A DNA stretch of 50,960 bases from Streptococcus gallolyticus. Its GTDB lineage: Bacteria > Bacillota > Bacilli > Lactobacillales > Streptococcaceae. Shown one piece after another: positions 1-9,229 of the stretch. Below the pieces are notes generated by a model. It was not told the origin of the DNA, did no database searches, and was given only the letters and a program-made list of their open reading frames with translations. Location: contig NZ_NETH01000013.1 in NCBI RefSeq assembly GCF_003337175.1, forward strand, positions 1 to 50,960, given 5' to 3'. Every line of letters begins with the position of its first letter. The stretch's first letter is position 1. Position numbers and translations under genes: made by a program.

Positions 1-1
1 T

Positions 2-676
2 AAACAAGTTTTTGCCTATAATGCCCAAGTTGCCTGTGATAAGCATGGTTGGGCGCTAGCCTACAGCGTAGAATCTGGAAATGTTCATGATAGCCAAGCT
101 TTTCCAGCTCTTTTTGCTCAACTCAAAGCCTTTCAACCAACCTACTTAATCGCAGATGCAGGTTATAAAACACCAACGATTGCTCATTATTTACTCTCTC
201 AAAAGGTTATTCCTGTTTTCCCTTATACTCGTCCTCATGGTAAAAAGGGTATGTTACGTCCTAAGGATTTTATTTATGATGATTATTATGACTGTTACCT
301 TTGCCCTGAAAATCAGGTGTTGACTTACCGAACTACCAACCGTCAAGGGTATCGTGAGTACCAAAGTCGACCTGAAGATTGTCAGAATTGTCCTTTACTA
401 AGCCAGTGTACGACGAGTCAAGCCCATCAAAAAGTGGTTACCCGTCATGTTTGGAAAGCCGACTTAGAGATTTGTGAAGATATCCGACATCATCGAGGGA
501 TGAAAGACCGTTACCGAAAACGCAAGGAAACCATTGAACGCTTATTTGGGACAGCTAAAGAATATCATAATTTGCGTTATACCAGAGAAAGAGGCAAGTC
601 CAAAATGGAGGCAAAAGTTGGACTGACTTTAGCGTGCTTAAATCTTAAAAAACTCGCAAAATGGCTGGCAGGATAG
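2..676 (+). CDS. IS1182-type transposase, C-terminal part (5' end outside window)
   Basis: The reading frame is open from base 2 to the stop at 676, so the gene begins to the left of the window. An internal ATG at 251 is not the true start. The product is the C-terminal part of a DDE transposase: a region around SVESGNVHDSQAF, then IADAGYK with the second acidic residue, a Cys-rich segment (CYLCPENQ, CQNCPLLSQC) and the terminal ETIERLFGTAKEYHNLRYT with the catalytic Glu. This layout fits the IS1182 group. Closely related debris lies at 44755-45093 (LEICEDVCHQRG against LEICEDIRHHRG), and an N-terminal piece of the same kind of protein lies at 19655. The gene marks the left edge of the lantibiotic island. 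Whether the element is intact cannot be seen here. Confidence 0.85.
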   Translation, partial: KQVFAYNAQVACDKHGWALAYSVESGNVHDSQAFPALFAQLKAFQPTYLIADAGYKTPTIAHYLLSQKVIPVFPYTRPHGKKGMLRPKDFIYDDYYDCYLCPENQVLTYRTTNRQGYREYQSRPEDCQNCPLLSQCTTSQAHQKVVTRHVWKADLEICEDIRHHRGMKDRYRKRKETIERLFGTAKEYHNLRYTRERGKSKMEAKVGLTLACLNLKKLAKWLAG

Positions 677-744
677 CCTTTTTATTTTGCCTAAAATTCC
701 TAAAATAGGCTTATTCAACGTTAAAAACTTCAAAATACAGAAAA

Positions 745-774
745 AAGACAAACCTCAGAAATAGGGTTTGTCTT
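745..774. terminator. Hairpin at the IS right end
   Basis: AAGACAAACC (745-754) pairs with GGTTTGTCTT (765-774) around a short loop downstream of the transposase stop. A degenerate relative (AAAGACAAACACC, then GTTTATCTTCGGTCTGA) lies at about 40904-40945, so this hairpin belongs to the end of the IS. Confidence 0.5.
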
Positions 775-807
775 CAGTCTGATTCTTAAAAATAATTTTA
801 AGATTTC

Positions 808-839
808 TTTACTCTGTCTTAACCTAGTCTTCGTAAAAT
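808..839 (+). promoter_or_regulatory. scnA promoter with phased TCTT direct repeats
   Basis: TCTT occurs at 817-820 and 828-831, one helical turn apart, followed by a -10-like TAAAAT (834-839). The same arrangement is found before scnA' (1351-1377), scnF (6517-6541) and, more loosely, sivA (11797-11819). scnA and sivA also share TGTAACA just downstream of the -10. By family knowledge, LanR response regulators bind direct repeats at this position. That this is a ScnR/SivR site is inference. Confidence 0.55.
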
Positions 840-1065
840 TTACTTGTAACAAAGATACTTAGTCTCAAAATAAGAACGGATTATCAATAGCTTTGAATAG
901 TCATGTGCTAGAGATAACTTAGTAGATTATTCTTAAATATTAGAAAGAGGAAAAGTTTGAAAAAGAGTAAAAATTGAATAAGATATTGTTTACCCTAATT
1001 TTGAGCGCAGCACTTTTTTATTCAGTGTTGTGCCTTGAGTGAAACGAAAGGAATGAATTATAAAT

Positions 1066-1218
1066 ATGAAAAAAGATGCAGTTATCGAATCAATTAAAGA
1101 AGTAAGTCTTGAAGAGCTTGATCAAATTATTGGAGCTGGGAAAAACGGTGTGTTTAAAACTATCTCACATGAGTGTCATCTTAATACCTGGGCATTTCTT
1201 GCTACATGTTGCTCATAA
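1066..1218 (+). CDS. scnA: Lantibiotic precursor, streptococcin A-FF22/macedocin type
   Basis: This 50-aa precursor has a leader (about residues 1-24) ending EVSLEELDQIIGA, the double-glycine-type site cut by ScnT. The 26-residue core begins GKNGVF, carries the lipid II-binding TISHEC ring and ends ATCCS. The core matches my memory of SA-FF22/macedocin. My hand-computed monoisotopic mass after loss of four waters is about 2,794 Da, which agrees with the reported macedocin mass. The start is supported by GAAAGGA about 12 bases upstream. ScnM would dehydrate Ser/Thr and close the lanthionine rings, ScnT would export, and ScnFEG would protect the producer. A hairpin directly downstream probably makes this the most abundant transcript of the locus. 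Confidence 0.95.
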   Translation: MKKDAVIESIKEVSLEELDQIIGAGKNGVFKTISHECHLNTWAFLATCCS

Positions 1219-1250
1219 TTTTTGATAACTAAGTATCTACATTGTTATAT

Positions 1251-1273
1251 AAAAGAGGGAAACCTCTTTTTTT
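1251..1273 (+). terminator. Terminator between scnA and scnA'
   Basis: AAAAGAGG (1251-1258), a GAAA tetraloop and CCTCTTTT (1263-1270), followed by more T. It should end most scnA transcripts, while scnA' has its own promoter-like sequence downstream. Confidence 0.75.
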
Positions 1274-1342
1274 ATATGATGAATTTTGTTTATTTATGTA
1301 GTTCATATAATTTATGACTATATATTAAATTAGAAATTTATC

Positions 1343-1377
1343 TTGACTTTACTTTGCCTTAAACTTGTCTTTATGTT
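1343..1377 (+). promoter_or_regulatory. scnA' promoter/operator
   Basis: TTTACTTTGCCTTAAACTTG (from 1348) followed by TCTT closely matches the scnA element at 808-831, keeping the CTTAA-N6-TCTT spacing. TTGACT (1343-1348) resembles a -35 but is badly spaced from TATGTT (1372-1377), so an activator is probably needed. Confidence 0.5.
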
Positions 1378-1453
1378 GCAATTTTAGAATCAATTTATAA
1401 AGAAAAAGACTTTCGAGCCAGACTCGACATGAAATTTAATGAGGTTATAGACT

Positions 1454-1612
1454 ATGAAAAATAATAAAATTCATCTAGAAGCTTTGGAAGCGTTACAAGA
1501 ACTAAAAATGGAAGAAATAGATAATCTTTTGGGCGGAGCCGGTCATGGAGTAAATACTATTTCTGCTGAATGTCGTTGGAATAGCTTACAAGCTATCTTT
1601 ACGTGTTGTTAA
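1454..1612 (+). CDS. scnA': Second lantibiotic-like precursor ScnA'
   Basis: A 52-aa precursor whose leader (about residues 1-28) ends MEEIDNLLGG, followed by a core starting AGHGVNTISAEC and ending AIFTCC. The TISAEC ring and terminal CC match the lacticin 481 group, but the core differs clearly from ScnA, including WNSLQ in place of LNTWA. SA-FF22-type loci are known to carry a second structural gene, scnA', and whether it gives an active peptide is less established. It sits between the scnA terminator and scnM (18-base gap) and has its own promoter-like repeats. Expression and processing by ScnM are inferred from position. Confidence 0.88.
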   Translation: MKNNKIHLEALEALQELKMEEIDNLLGGAGHGVNTISAECRWNSLQAIFTCC

Positions 1613-1630
1613 TTTTAGAAAGGTAAGACA

Positions 1631-4411
1631 ATGAATCATCAAGAACAATTATATAGTCAGTTTAATAAATTTCCTAAAGTTTTTATTGAAAAGAAAATAC
1701 CTGAAGTTCTTAATGAGGATGTTAAGGTACTAAAACAGGTTGAGAAAAATATATCAGACTATTATCGCTCTACATTAATTTATTTGATTAACGAAAAACG
1801 TATTGAAGGGAAGTTAATTGGCGATACAGCTGAGCTACGATATGATTATTTTAATAATGTATTATGTAAAAATGGTGATATTTTAGAAGAAATAGAGGAA
1901 AGATTTCCGACTATTAGTCAACGTGTCATCATCAGTATAGAGCAGTACCTTGATTTGCTTAAATGCGTAAAAAAACATTTTTCAATAGACTTTTCAGTAT
2001 TGAAAAAAATAAAATTTATTTGCTCAGATGATGAAAATCCTGATTTAAACAATCTTGATATTAAAGTAACAGGTGATATTCATAATGGAAGTGGTGTTTG
2101 TATTTTATCTTATGATGGACAAAAATTAGTTTATAAGAAAAAATCGTCAAAACCAAATCATCTTTTAAAAAAATTGGATAATCAAGTTAGCAAGTATTTA
2201 AAAAAAGAGATTCAGTTTGTACCTGACTTTTTAGATAGGGAAGGTTACTTTTGGGAAACTTTTATAGACAGTAAGCCAGTTTGTTCGATTGATGAAGCGA
2301 AAGAGTTTTATAAAAGAATGGGTTATCTTGTAGCATATGCTTACATTTTAAATATTTCTGACTTGCATTTCGAAAATCTTATTTCACATAATGTTCAGCC
2401 TATCCTAGTAGATGCTGAGACAGTATTCTCTGTAAGTCCGTATGAAACAGTAGCGGATAATAATGCTACTTTAGAGATAATTCGGGATAGCAGAAATTCA
2501 GTACTATCTACAGGATTATTACCTGTGTCTGAAGCCGACAAAATTTTTGGAGGAGATACTAGTGGAGTTTTAGGGGGTACTCTTATTGGTGAAGCAAGAG
2601 TGCTGATAAACCAGAATAGAGATGATGTACATGTTGAAAAACAAAAATATAAAACAGAAAATCAAGCTCACTTACCTTATCAAGTAGGACAAACGGGTTT
2701 AAGGAATTATTTAAATGCTGAAGATTACATTGATTCCATAAAAATGGGCTACCTAGAGTTAAGTCATTTTATTATTGATAATAAAGAATTTCTAAAACAA
2801 CTTTATTTAAGTTTTAATGATTTAAAAACAAGAGTTTTATTTAGAAATACTAGAGATTACAGTTTAGTCCGTCAATTGTTGACTTCACCAATTTATTGTA
2901 ATCAGTCAAATGTTTTATTTGAAAAGATGTCTGATAAATTATCAAATTTTGAAAGTTTGAATTTATGTGAATCTGAAGAAAAACAATTACTTAATATGAA
3001 TATTCCATATTTTTATTCTTGTATTAGTGATGTCGACATTAAAGATAATGAGACTATAGTATGGAAATTAAAAGAATCTGCTTTAACCGAGGCACTAAAA
3101 AAATTGGAAAGATTTGACTTGAGCATAATGAAGGAACAAGTCGATTTAATTGAATTTTCTATTAAAACACCAAATGCTTTGTATAGTACCGAGCTTCAAG
3201 AATCGTACAAAAAATTTAATAATTTAAATTCAGATAAAGAGGTTTTGTTTGCTGGTATCAATACGCTAGTTGATACCATTTTGAATAATGAGAAATGCTC
3301 TAAATTAGATGGAAGTACAAATTGGTTAACGCTTAAAGTTACAGATTATGATGCATTTGAACTTGAACCTATGGATCTATCTATTTATGAGGGAATTTCT
3401 GGATTATCAATTGCATTATGTGAAGTCTACGATTTAGTGAATAGTGAAAGACAGGAGAAAATTTATAATTGTATACATAGAATTTTTCTAACTCTCTCAA
3501 ACTCTTACGATAGTGTGCAAAATCAATCGTACTACGTTGGAAAATTAGGTATTCTTTCTGCATTGAAAAGAATACAGTTGATTACGGGACAAAAAATCTC
3601 AAAGTCTATTTTAGATAGAAATAAGGATTACAGTTTAGATTTGAATGTTTCGAGTGCAGATTTTCTTTCAAGTTTTCCTAATGAGATTGTTGCTCTGTAT
3701 AGAAGTGATTTGTCAATTAAAAATCTTCGACAAGCCTTAGATAAATTAATTGATTTAAAGATTAATTATGAGAATTATATTGCTTGGGATAATTTGGAAT
3801 CAAATAATGTTAGTTTAGCACATGGAAATCTAGGAATAGAATTGGCATTACACTATATTGCTGGAATTTTGGATAATTCTAAAGCCCTAGAGATGTTATT
3901 TCAAGCGAATAACTTTGATAATCGCCAAAAAATATCTCAAGGTTGGATAGATAAAAGAAATAATTCAACCAGTGCTAATTGGTGTCATGGCTCAACAGGA
4001 GTTCTTGTTGCAAGATTAGCTCAACTAGAATTGGATAAAAAATTTCAGCTAATTCCTAGTGCTAGAAGAAAAGAGTTAGAAGCTGATATTAGACATGCAG
4101 CATCTCAAATAATTGAAGTTGGATTCAATATGACAAATTTTTCTATTTGTCATGGAACTAGTGGAAATTTGTTAGCACTTAACTATTATCGTTCATATCT
4201 TAAAGGACACGAAGCACAAGAGTTGGAAAAAATTTTGGAAATTGAGTATAGGAAGTTGCATTCATTTGGTTTAGAAAATGGGTGGATGTGCAGTTTTAAT
4301 ACTAAATATAATGTTTATGGGATTATGAATGGTTTGTCAGGGATATTATATTCTACAGCCAAGTATCTAAAAAGAGATAATTCTCTAGACCTTCTAATCC
4401 CTACCCTATAA
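1631..4411 (+). CDS. scnM: Class II lanthipeptide synthetase LanM
   Basis: This 926-aa bifunctional enzyme dehydrates Ser/Thr in the precursor and then forms thioether rings. The N-terminal two thirds is the DUF4135 dehydratase domain (VTGDIHNGSGVC, LVYKKKSS, DLHFENLI, VDAETVFS). The C-terminal third is LanC-like, with SLAHGNLGIELAL and predicted zinc ligands C785 (WCHGSTG), C840 and H841 (CHGTSGN). The length is normal for LanM. The start ATG has AAAGG eight bases upstream. It follows scnA' by 18 bases and precedes scnT by 26, as in the SA-FF22 locus. The likely substrates are ScnA and ScnA'. Because SivA has almost the same leader end, cross-modification is possible but unproven. Confidence 0.95.
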   Translation: MNHQEQLYSQFNKFPKVFIEKKIPEVLNEDVKVLKQVEKNISDYYRSTLIYLINEKRIEGKLIGDTAELRYDYFNNVLCKNGDILEEIEERFPTISQRVIISIEQYLDLLKCVKKHFSIDFSVLKKIKFICSDDENPDLNNLDIKVTGDIHNGSGVCILSYDGQKLVYKKKSSKPNHLLKKLDNQVSKYLKKEIQFVPDFLDREGYFWETFIDSKPVCSIDEAKEFYKRMGYLVAYAYILNISDLHFENLISHNVQPILVDAETVFSVSPYETVADNNATLEIIRDSRNSVLSTGLLPVSEADKIFGGDTSGVLGGTLIGEARVLINQNRDDVHVEKQKYKTENQAHLPYQVGQTGLRNYLNAEDYIDSIKMGYLELSHFIIDNKEFLKQLYLSFNDLKTRVLFRNTRDYSLVRQLLTSPIYCNQSNVLFEKMSDKLSNFESLNLCESEEKQLLNMNIPYFYSCISDVDIKDNETIVWKLKESALTEALKKLERFDLSIMKEQVDLIEFSIKTPNALYSTELQESYKKFNNLNSDKEVLFAGINTLVDTILNNEKCSKLDGSTNWLTLKVTDYDAFELEPMDLSIYEGISGLSIALCEVYDLVNSERQEKIYNCIHRIFLTLSNSYDSVQNQSYYVGKLGILSALKRIQLITGQKISKSILDRNKDYSLDLNVSSADFLSSFPNEIVALYRSDLSIKNLRQALDKLIDLKINYENYIAWDNLESNNVSLAHGNLGIELALHYIAGILDNSKALEMLFQANNFDNRQKISQGWIDKRNNSTSANWCHGSTGVLVARLAQLELDKKFQLIPSARRKELEADIRHAASQIIEVGFNMTNFSICHGTSGNLLALNYYRSYLKGHEAQELEKILEIEYRKLHSFGLENGWMCSFNTKYNVYGIMNGLSGILYSTAKYLKRDNSLDLLIPTL

Positions 4412-4437
4412 TCAGCGATAGGAAGGAAACTTTATAC

Positions 4438-6510
4438 ATGAAGATTGTTTTGCAAAATAACGAGGAGGATTGCTTATTAGCATGTTATACAATGCTATTA
4501 AATGATCTGGGGCACAAAGTCCCTTTATATGAGGTATATAATAAAGATACCCTACCAGCGGATGGTCTGAATGTATCGTACTTACTATCTCTTAACGAGA
4601 GGTTTGGAGTAACCTTGAATGCATACCATGCTACATATGAGGATATATGTAAAATCTATAAGGAACAGAAACAAAGGATGATTCTCCACTGGAATAATGA
4701 TCATTTTGTTGTTTTAGAAAAGATTACTGCAACCCAAGTTATGATAGTAGATCCAGCAATTGGTCGAGTAAAATATAGTTATGAAGAATTTATAAAACAC
4801 TACTCTAAAACAATAGTGTTGATAAGTAAAAGTAAGAATTTTCAAAAGCAAAAATATAACCAAATTTTTTGGAAATATTTTATACAAACTTTGAAAACAA
4901 AAACAATTATTTTATTTTTAGTTTCATTAGTGTTAATCCAGATCAGCGTTTTAATATTTTCGGTAGTATTAAGATATATGTTAGCGGAAAAATTTAAATT
5001 TTGGGCCAGTATCATTCTTCTAGCTGGTGTAGTTTTATTCCAACTATTTGGATATTTTATTAAAAATAATGCACTGGATGAATATAATTTAGATTTTGAT
5101 AATAATTATAGCAGAATACTTTTTGAAAAATTATTGAAAAAGCCACTTTTATATTTTAGAAATCATTTAAGCGGTGGAATTTCAGAAAAGATTAATTTCA
5201 AATCTACCTTAAGGGATAATGTTACTTTAAAAATTATTCCGTCATGTGTTAGTTTTATTTCAGCAATTGTTATTTTTATATATCTGATGACTATTTCAGT
5301 CAAATTAACAGTGATTCTAGTTACGATGATTTCAGTGTATAGTATTATTTCAATATTTCTTTATCGCAAACAAAATGAATATAATCAAACCTATTTGCAG
5401 TATCTAATTGATTTTAATTCGGAATTGCAAATGGATTTAGACGATATTGACTATATCAAAATTATGAGGCGGGAAGGTTTGACCTTTAGTTCATGGATGG
5501 ATATTAATAAAAAAGTTACTGAAAAGTATTCACAGATTTTGAAACTTGAAAATCTTACACAGCTGATTGGTACGATTTTTAATTATATTAGTCTCTCGGT
5601 AATCATCATAGTAGCAGTTTACTATGAAAATTATATACATGTTTCCATTTCAGACCTATTAGTTTATCAGACTAATATTTCGTTATTAGTATCAGCTATT
5701 GAGCAAGTTAAGGGGGCTGTTTTTGAAGCTATAAGGTTAGGTGTCTATGAAGAAAAACAAAGTGATTTATTAAAAGACAGTAAACCAATTTTAGTACAAA
5801 GCTCGAGTTCAGACGAGTATTTGATAAAAGCTGAAAAGTTGAATTTTTCTTATGGCATGAAGCCGATTTATAATGATATTGATTTAACAATTGGTAAAGG
5901 AGAAAAAGTTGCTATCGTAGGGAAATCAGGTAGTGGGAAATCAACGTTATTACTGTTATTAGCAGGTATGTTACGTTATAATGGCTCATTAAAATATGGT
6001 ATCGAAAATTTTGAAGAATGTTTGAGTGTTGTTCTTCAGAATATGACCTTAAGAAAGGGAAGTGTATTAGAAAATTTGGAGTGGGATTCAGATGATTTAA
6101 CACCCCTATTTCAAGTATTAAAAGATACCTCGGCAGATGAAGTTATTAACCAATTGCCAAATAAAATTCATTCAAAATTATTAAAACAAGGGAAAAATTT
6201 ATCGGGGGGACAAATTCAGAAACTATTAATAGCTAGATCGTTACTTAAAAATGAAGGTATCATTTTTTGGGATGAAGCATTCAGTAACCTTGATGAACAA
6301 AGTAAAAATAAAATTTACACCAATATTCTAAAAAATAGTAATTATTCAAAAAAGACTATGCTGATGGTTAGTCATCACCTAGATATTGTTGAATATGTTG
6401 ATTACATTATCTATATAGACGATGAGACAGGTAAAGTCTATAAAGATACTCATAGTAATCTAATAAAAACCAATGAAAGTTACTTCAACTTTATTAATTC
6501 AAAAGTATAG
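4438..6510 (+). CDS. scnT: Peptidase-containing lantibiotic ABC exporter LanT
   Basis: A 690-aa exporter with an N-terminal C39 peptidase that removes the double-glycine leader: catalytic C12 (QNNEEDCLLAC), H89 (HWNNDHF) and D105 (VDPAIG). A membrane domain of about six segments spans residues 155-425. The ATP-binding domain has Walker A GKSGSGKST near 495-503, LSGGQ and Walker B IIFWDEAFSNLD. It matures and secretes the modified lantibiotic in one step. It is preceded by AGGAAGG and lies directly after scnM. The transcription unit may end here, since a regulated promoter-like region begins at 6515 before scnF. Confidence 0.95.
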   Translation: MKIVLQNNEEDCLLACYTMLLNDLGHKVPLYEVYNKDTLPADGLNVSYLLSLNERFGVTLNAYHATYEDICKIYKEQKQRMILHWNNDHFVVLEKITATQVMIVDPAIGRVKYSYEEFIKHYSKTIVLISKSKNFQKQKYNQIFWKYFIQTLKTKTIILFLVSLVLIQISVLIFSVVLRYMLAEKFKFWASIILLAGVVLFQLFGYFIKNNALDEYNLDFDNNYSRILFEKLLKKPLLYFRNHLSGGISEKINFKSTLRDNVTLKIIPSCVSFISAIVIFIYLMTISVKLTVILVTMISVYSIISIFLYRKQNEYNQTYLQYLIDFNSELQMDLDDIDYIKIMRREGLTFSSWMDINKKVTEKYSQILKLENLTQLIGTIFNYISLSVIIIVAVYYENYIHVSISDLLVYQTNISLLVSAIEQVKGAVFEAIRLGVYEEKQSDLLKDSKPILVQSSSSDEYLIKAEKLNFSYGMKPIYNDIDLTIGKGEKVAIVGKSGSGKSTLLLLLAGMLRYNGSLKYGIENFEECLSVVLQNMTLRKGSVLENLEWDSDDLTPLFQVLKDTSADEVINQLPNKIHSKLLKQGKNLSGGQIQKLLIARSLLKNEGIIFWDEAFSNLDEQSKNKIYTNILKNSNYSKKTMLMVSHHLDIVEYVDYIIYIDDETGKVYKDTHSNLIKTNESYFNFINSKV

Positions 6511-6514
6511 AAAA

Positions 6515-6560
6515 TATCTTGATCTATCTTAATGTTATCTTTAAGATGATAAAGTAGAAT
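6515..6560 (+). promoter_or_regulatory. scnFEG promoter with three phased TATCTT repeats
   Basis: TATCTT recurs at 6515-6520, 6525-6530 and 6536-6541, spaced 10 and 11 bases, followed by a possible -10 TAGAAT (6555-6560). It lies in the 106-base gap between scnT and scnF. It resembles the scnA and scnA' operators, so the immunity genes are probably induced together with the peptide genes. Confidence 0.5.
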
Positions 6561-6616
6561 TACATTGTAAAGAAAGGAGTAATCCTAGCTAAAAGGATTA
6601 CAAGGAAATTAATGAG

Positions 6617-7525
6617 ATGAATAATATTATTGAATTGAAAAATCTTAAGAAGGTCTATAAAGATACTACTACAGTGGATCTTAAGAAACTGACAGTCAGA
6701 GAAGGGGAAATCTATGGTTTCTTAGGTCCAAACGGGGCAGGGAAAACAACTACGATGAAAATGATCTTATCCTTAGTGGAGCCTACTTTAGGAGAGATTT
6801 TAGTCAATGGTCAAAATATCAAAGAGAATAATGATTACTTAAATCAAATTGGATCGATGATTGAGGAACCATCTTATTATCCAAATTTAACGGGATATGA
6901 AAACTTATTAGTATTTCAAAAAATGGTAGGTTTTGATGAGGATAATATTTGGCCAACTTTGAAATTAGTTGGATTGGCGGAGGATAAAAATCGTAAGAAA
7001 TTAGTAAAAACCTATTCCCTAGGGATGAAGCAACGTTTAGCCTTAGCTTTTGCTTTAGTTAAAAAGCCCCAAATCTTATTATTAGATGAACCGACTAATG
7101 GCCTTGATCCAGCAGGAATTCATGAAATTCGTGAGTTGATTGTTAAATTAGCAAAAGAAGAAGGCTTAACAGTCTTTATCTCCAGTCACATTTTGTCAGA
7201 GGTGGAGCAAATTGCTGATCGGGTTGGCATTATTAATCATGGTTGCTTAGTTTATGAAGGAGAGATTCGAGCAATCAAATCAAATACTTGGATTGAGATT
7301 GGTGGAGATTTTTCGCAAAATAATATTGTTCAACACTTAGTTGATTTCGGTTCAGTCAGAGTACGAGAAGCATCGGCGAGTGAGGTTAAATTAGACGATA
7401 TGAGTAACGATCGTCTTGCGGATATTATCACCTATATAACAGACCTTGGCTTTAGAATTTTTCGTGTTACTAGAGAGAGTGAGACATTAGAAAATATTTT
7501 TCTGGAACTAACAAAGGAGGTATAA
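6617..7525 (+). CDS. scnF: Lantibiotic immunity ABC transporter, ATPase
   Basis: A 302-aa nucleotide-binding subunit that energises ScnE/ScnG to expel lantibiotic from the producer's membrane. It has Walker A GPNGAGKTT, signature YSLGMKQRLA and Walker B ILLLDEPTNGLDP. The usual Q-loop glutamine is replaced by glutamate (SMIEEPSYYP), the E-loop described for LanF proteins, which supports an immunity role over general ABC export. scnE starts one base after its stop. The protein is very close to SivF at 17146, an obvious duplicate. Confidence 0.93.
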   Translation: MNNIIELKNLKKVYKDTTTVDLKKLTVREGEIYGFLGPNGAGKTTTMKMILSLVEPTLGEILVNGQNIKENNDYLNQIGSMIEEPSYYPNLTGYENLLVFQKMVGFDEDNIWPTLKLVGLAEDKNRKKLVKTYSLGMKQRLALAFALVKKPQILLLDEPTNGLDPAGIHEIRELIVKLAKEEGLTVFISSHILSEVEQIADRVGIINHGCLVYEGEIRAIKSNTWIEIGGDFSQNNIVQHLVDFGSVRVREASASEVKLDDMSNDRLADIITYITDLGFRIFRVTRESETLENIFLELTKEV

Positions 7526-7526
7526 G

Positions 7527-8270
7527 ATGAAAGGTGTGTACATTGAATGGTTAAAAAGTAGACGAACAAAATCTTTTTCAATTGTTGCTCTTTTGATGAT
7601 TGTAGCGACATTGTGGAATATTGCAATGCTTATGTCTGCTTTTTCGCATCCAGAGTTAAAAAATGTAGGAACTTTATTTAGTAATCAGAATGCGAACCTT
7701 CTCATGCTTCCGATTGCCGTTTCTGTATTTGTAACTCGAATTGTGAGTAATGAACGTGAAGGACAGACCTTTAAATTACAAGCTACAAATGGCTTAGGTT
7801 TGATGACTATTTTTAGAGATAAATTTTTATTTACAATGGTCTTCTTCTTTGTCATGTCTATTGCAGAAATTGTAGGTATCTGTTGCTTTGGAAAACAATC
7901 TGGTATCTCAATTCCTATGGACATTGTAGGAGTTCAATTTTTAGGACAATTACTATCCATTTTCGCTCTAGTTTCTATCTATTTAACGTTAGCAATGGTT
8001 CTAGAAAAACAAGGCGTATTACTGGCTTTAGGATTGTTAGGAGGTTTTTTAGGAATCATCTTAAATCCAAGAAGTTATGGTTTTGCTAGTTTGCTTAATC
8101 CGTTAACAGGAGCAGGCAGTTTAGCACCTTATAAGTACCACTTTCTTGGGGATGGGGCATTTACCTACCTCTTGGATCAACAGTTGTCTTGGAAACTAGT
8201 ATTCTTTATGATTTATTGTTTGATGTTATACGGTTTAGCTAATGTTATTTTGAGAAAGAGAGGAAGTTGA
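7527..8270 (+). CDS. scnE: Lantibiotic immunity permease LanE
   Basis: A 247-aa integral membrane protein with about six hydrophobic segments and the N-terminal motif YIEWLKSRRTKSF typical of LanE/MutE permeases. It would pair with ScnG as the membrane part of the ScnF-driven immunity exporter. It is tightly coupled to scnF (1-base gap) and scnG (1-base gap), with GGAGG overlapping the end of scnF. Its paralogue is SivE at 18044 (both contain LKSRRTKSF and RIVSNE). Confidence 0.9.
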   Translation: MKGVYIEWLKSRRTKSFSIVALLMIVATLWNIAMLMSAFSHPELKNVGTLFSNQNANLLMLPIAVSVFVTRIVSNEREGQTFKLQATNGLGLMTIFRDKFLFTMVFFFVMSIAEIVGICCFGKQSGISIPMDIVGVQFLGQLLSIFALVSIYLTLAMVLEKQGVLLALGLLGGFLGIILNPRSYGFASLLNPLTGAGSLAPYKYHFLGDGAFTYLLDQQLSWKLVFFMIYCLMLYGLANVILRKRGS

Positions 8271-8271
8271 A

Positions 8272-9006
8272 ATGAGACCTTATGTTTTTGCTGAGTGGAA
8301 AAAGACTCGCAAATTACAATTGTTCATGATTGGAATGGCATTTTTGTTTTTTTCTAGCTTTATCGGTTTAGGAATTTATTTTGCTAATAGGGCTGTCTTA
8401 ATTGATAAGACACAATCCCTTGTTTTATGGGGACAATTAACATTTTATAACAGTACACTTCTCTATCCTCCTATGTTAGCCATTATTGCGGGACAGTTAC
8501 TGATGCCAGAATTTGAGAGAAAAAACATTGAGATGTTAAAAGCTAATCAAGTTTCAATGGATAAATTGTACTTTGGAAAACTATTAAGTGGCTTCTTTCT
8601 GATTCTTTCCGTCCAACTTTTTTTACTACTTATTTTTGTTGTAGCTGCCAAAGTTGACAGGATTTCGTTTGACCTTAGTTTAGCAGTTCATATTAAATGG
8701 TTGCTGTTATCAGTAGTGGCCTCTTTTCCGGTAGTGACACTTCAATCCTTCGTGACCGTGAAGACTCGTAATTTTAGCAAAGGTGTTGGGATTGCAACAA
8801 TTGGTAGCATGTTAAACTTTGTGCTGATTTTTATTAACGAGAATCTTACAAAGTTTTTCCTTTATTCTCAACCAATGATTGCCCTACGCAGTCGTTCTTT
8901 AACAGATATGTCCTTAATAGATTTGACGATTTTTCTAGTTGTTAATAGTCTATATAGTTTACTTTTCTATAAATTAACAGTGGCAGCTTTGAAGAAAAAC
9001 GAATAA
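8272..9006 (+). CDS. scnG: Lantibiotic immunity permease LanG
   Basis: A 244-aa membrane protein beginning MRPYVFAEWKKTRKLQ with about six transmembrane segments. It is the second permease of the LanFEG self-protection transporter. GAGGAAG precedes the start. A strong terminator follows at 9066, so it is the last gene of the scn unit. It is paralogous to SivG (shared FFSSFIGLGIYFANR against LSSFIGLGIYFANQ, and SQPMIALRSR). Confidence 0.9.
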   Translation: MRPYVFAEWKKTRKLQLFMIGMAFLFFSSFIGLGIYFANRAVLIDKTQSLVLWGQLTFYNSTLLYPPMLAIIAGQLLMPEFERKNIEMLKANQVSMDKLYFGKLLSGFFLILSVQLFLLLIFVVAAKVDRISFDLSLAVHIKWLLLSVVASFPVVTLQSFVTVKTRNFSKGVGIATIGSMLNFVLIFINENLTKFFLYSQPMIALRSRSLTDMSLIDLTIFLVVNSLYSLLFYKLTVAALKKNE

Positions 9007-9065
9007 TGTTTTAAAAATATATCCATTGTTTATGTCAGAATAAGGAAATTTCAATCAAAAATTTG

Positions 9066-9100
9066 AGTATCTCTGTATTTTTACAATCAGAGATACTTTG
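9066..9100 (+). terminator. Terminator after scnG
   Basis: AGTATCTCTG (9066-9075) pairs perfectly with CAGAGATACT (9088-9097), followed by TTG. Confidence 0.75.
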
Positions 9101-9160
9101 TAATAAACCGATTTATTGTATGAAAACTCATCCTATCTATGTCATACTTTAATAAGTTTT

Positions 9161-9179
9161 TTATGCCAATTTGGCATAA
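9161..9179. promoter_or_regulatory. Perfect palindromic operator
   Basis: TTATGCCAA-T-TTGGCATAA is a perfect 9+1+9 inverted repeat, 50 bases upstream of a Cro/C1-type regulator gene. Autoregulation by that protein is the simplest reading, but this is inference from position. Confidence 0.6.
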
Positions 9180-9229
9180 AATCTAAGATTCGTTCAAAAC
9201 TTAATGATAATTCTCTTAGGAGTGAATGA

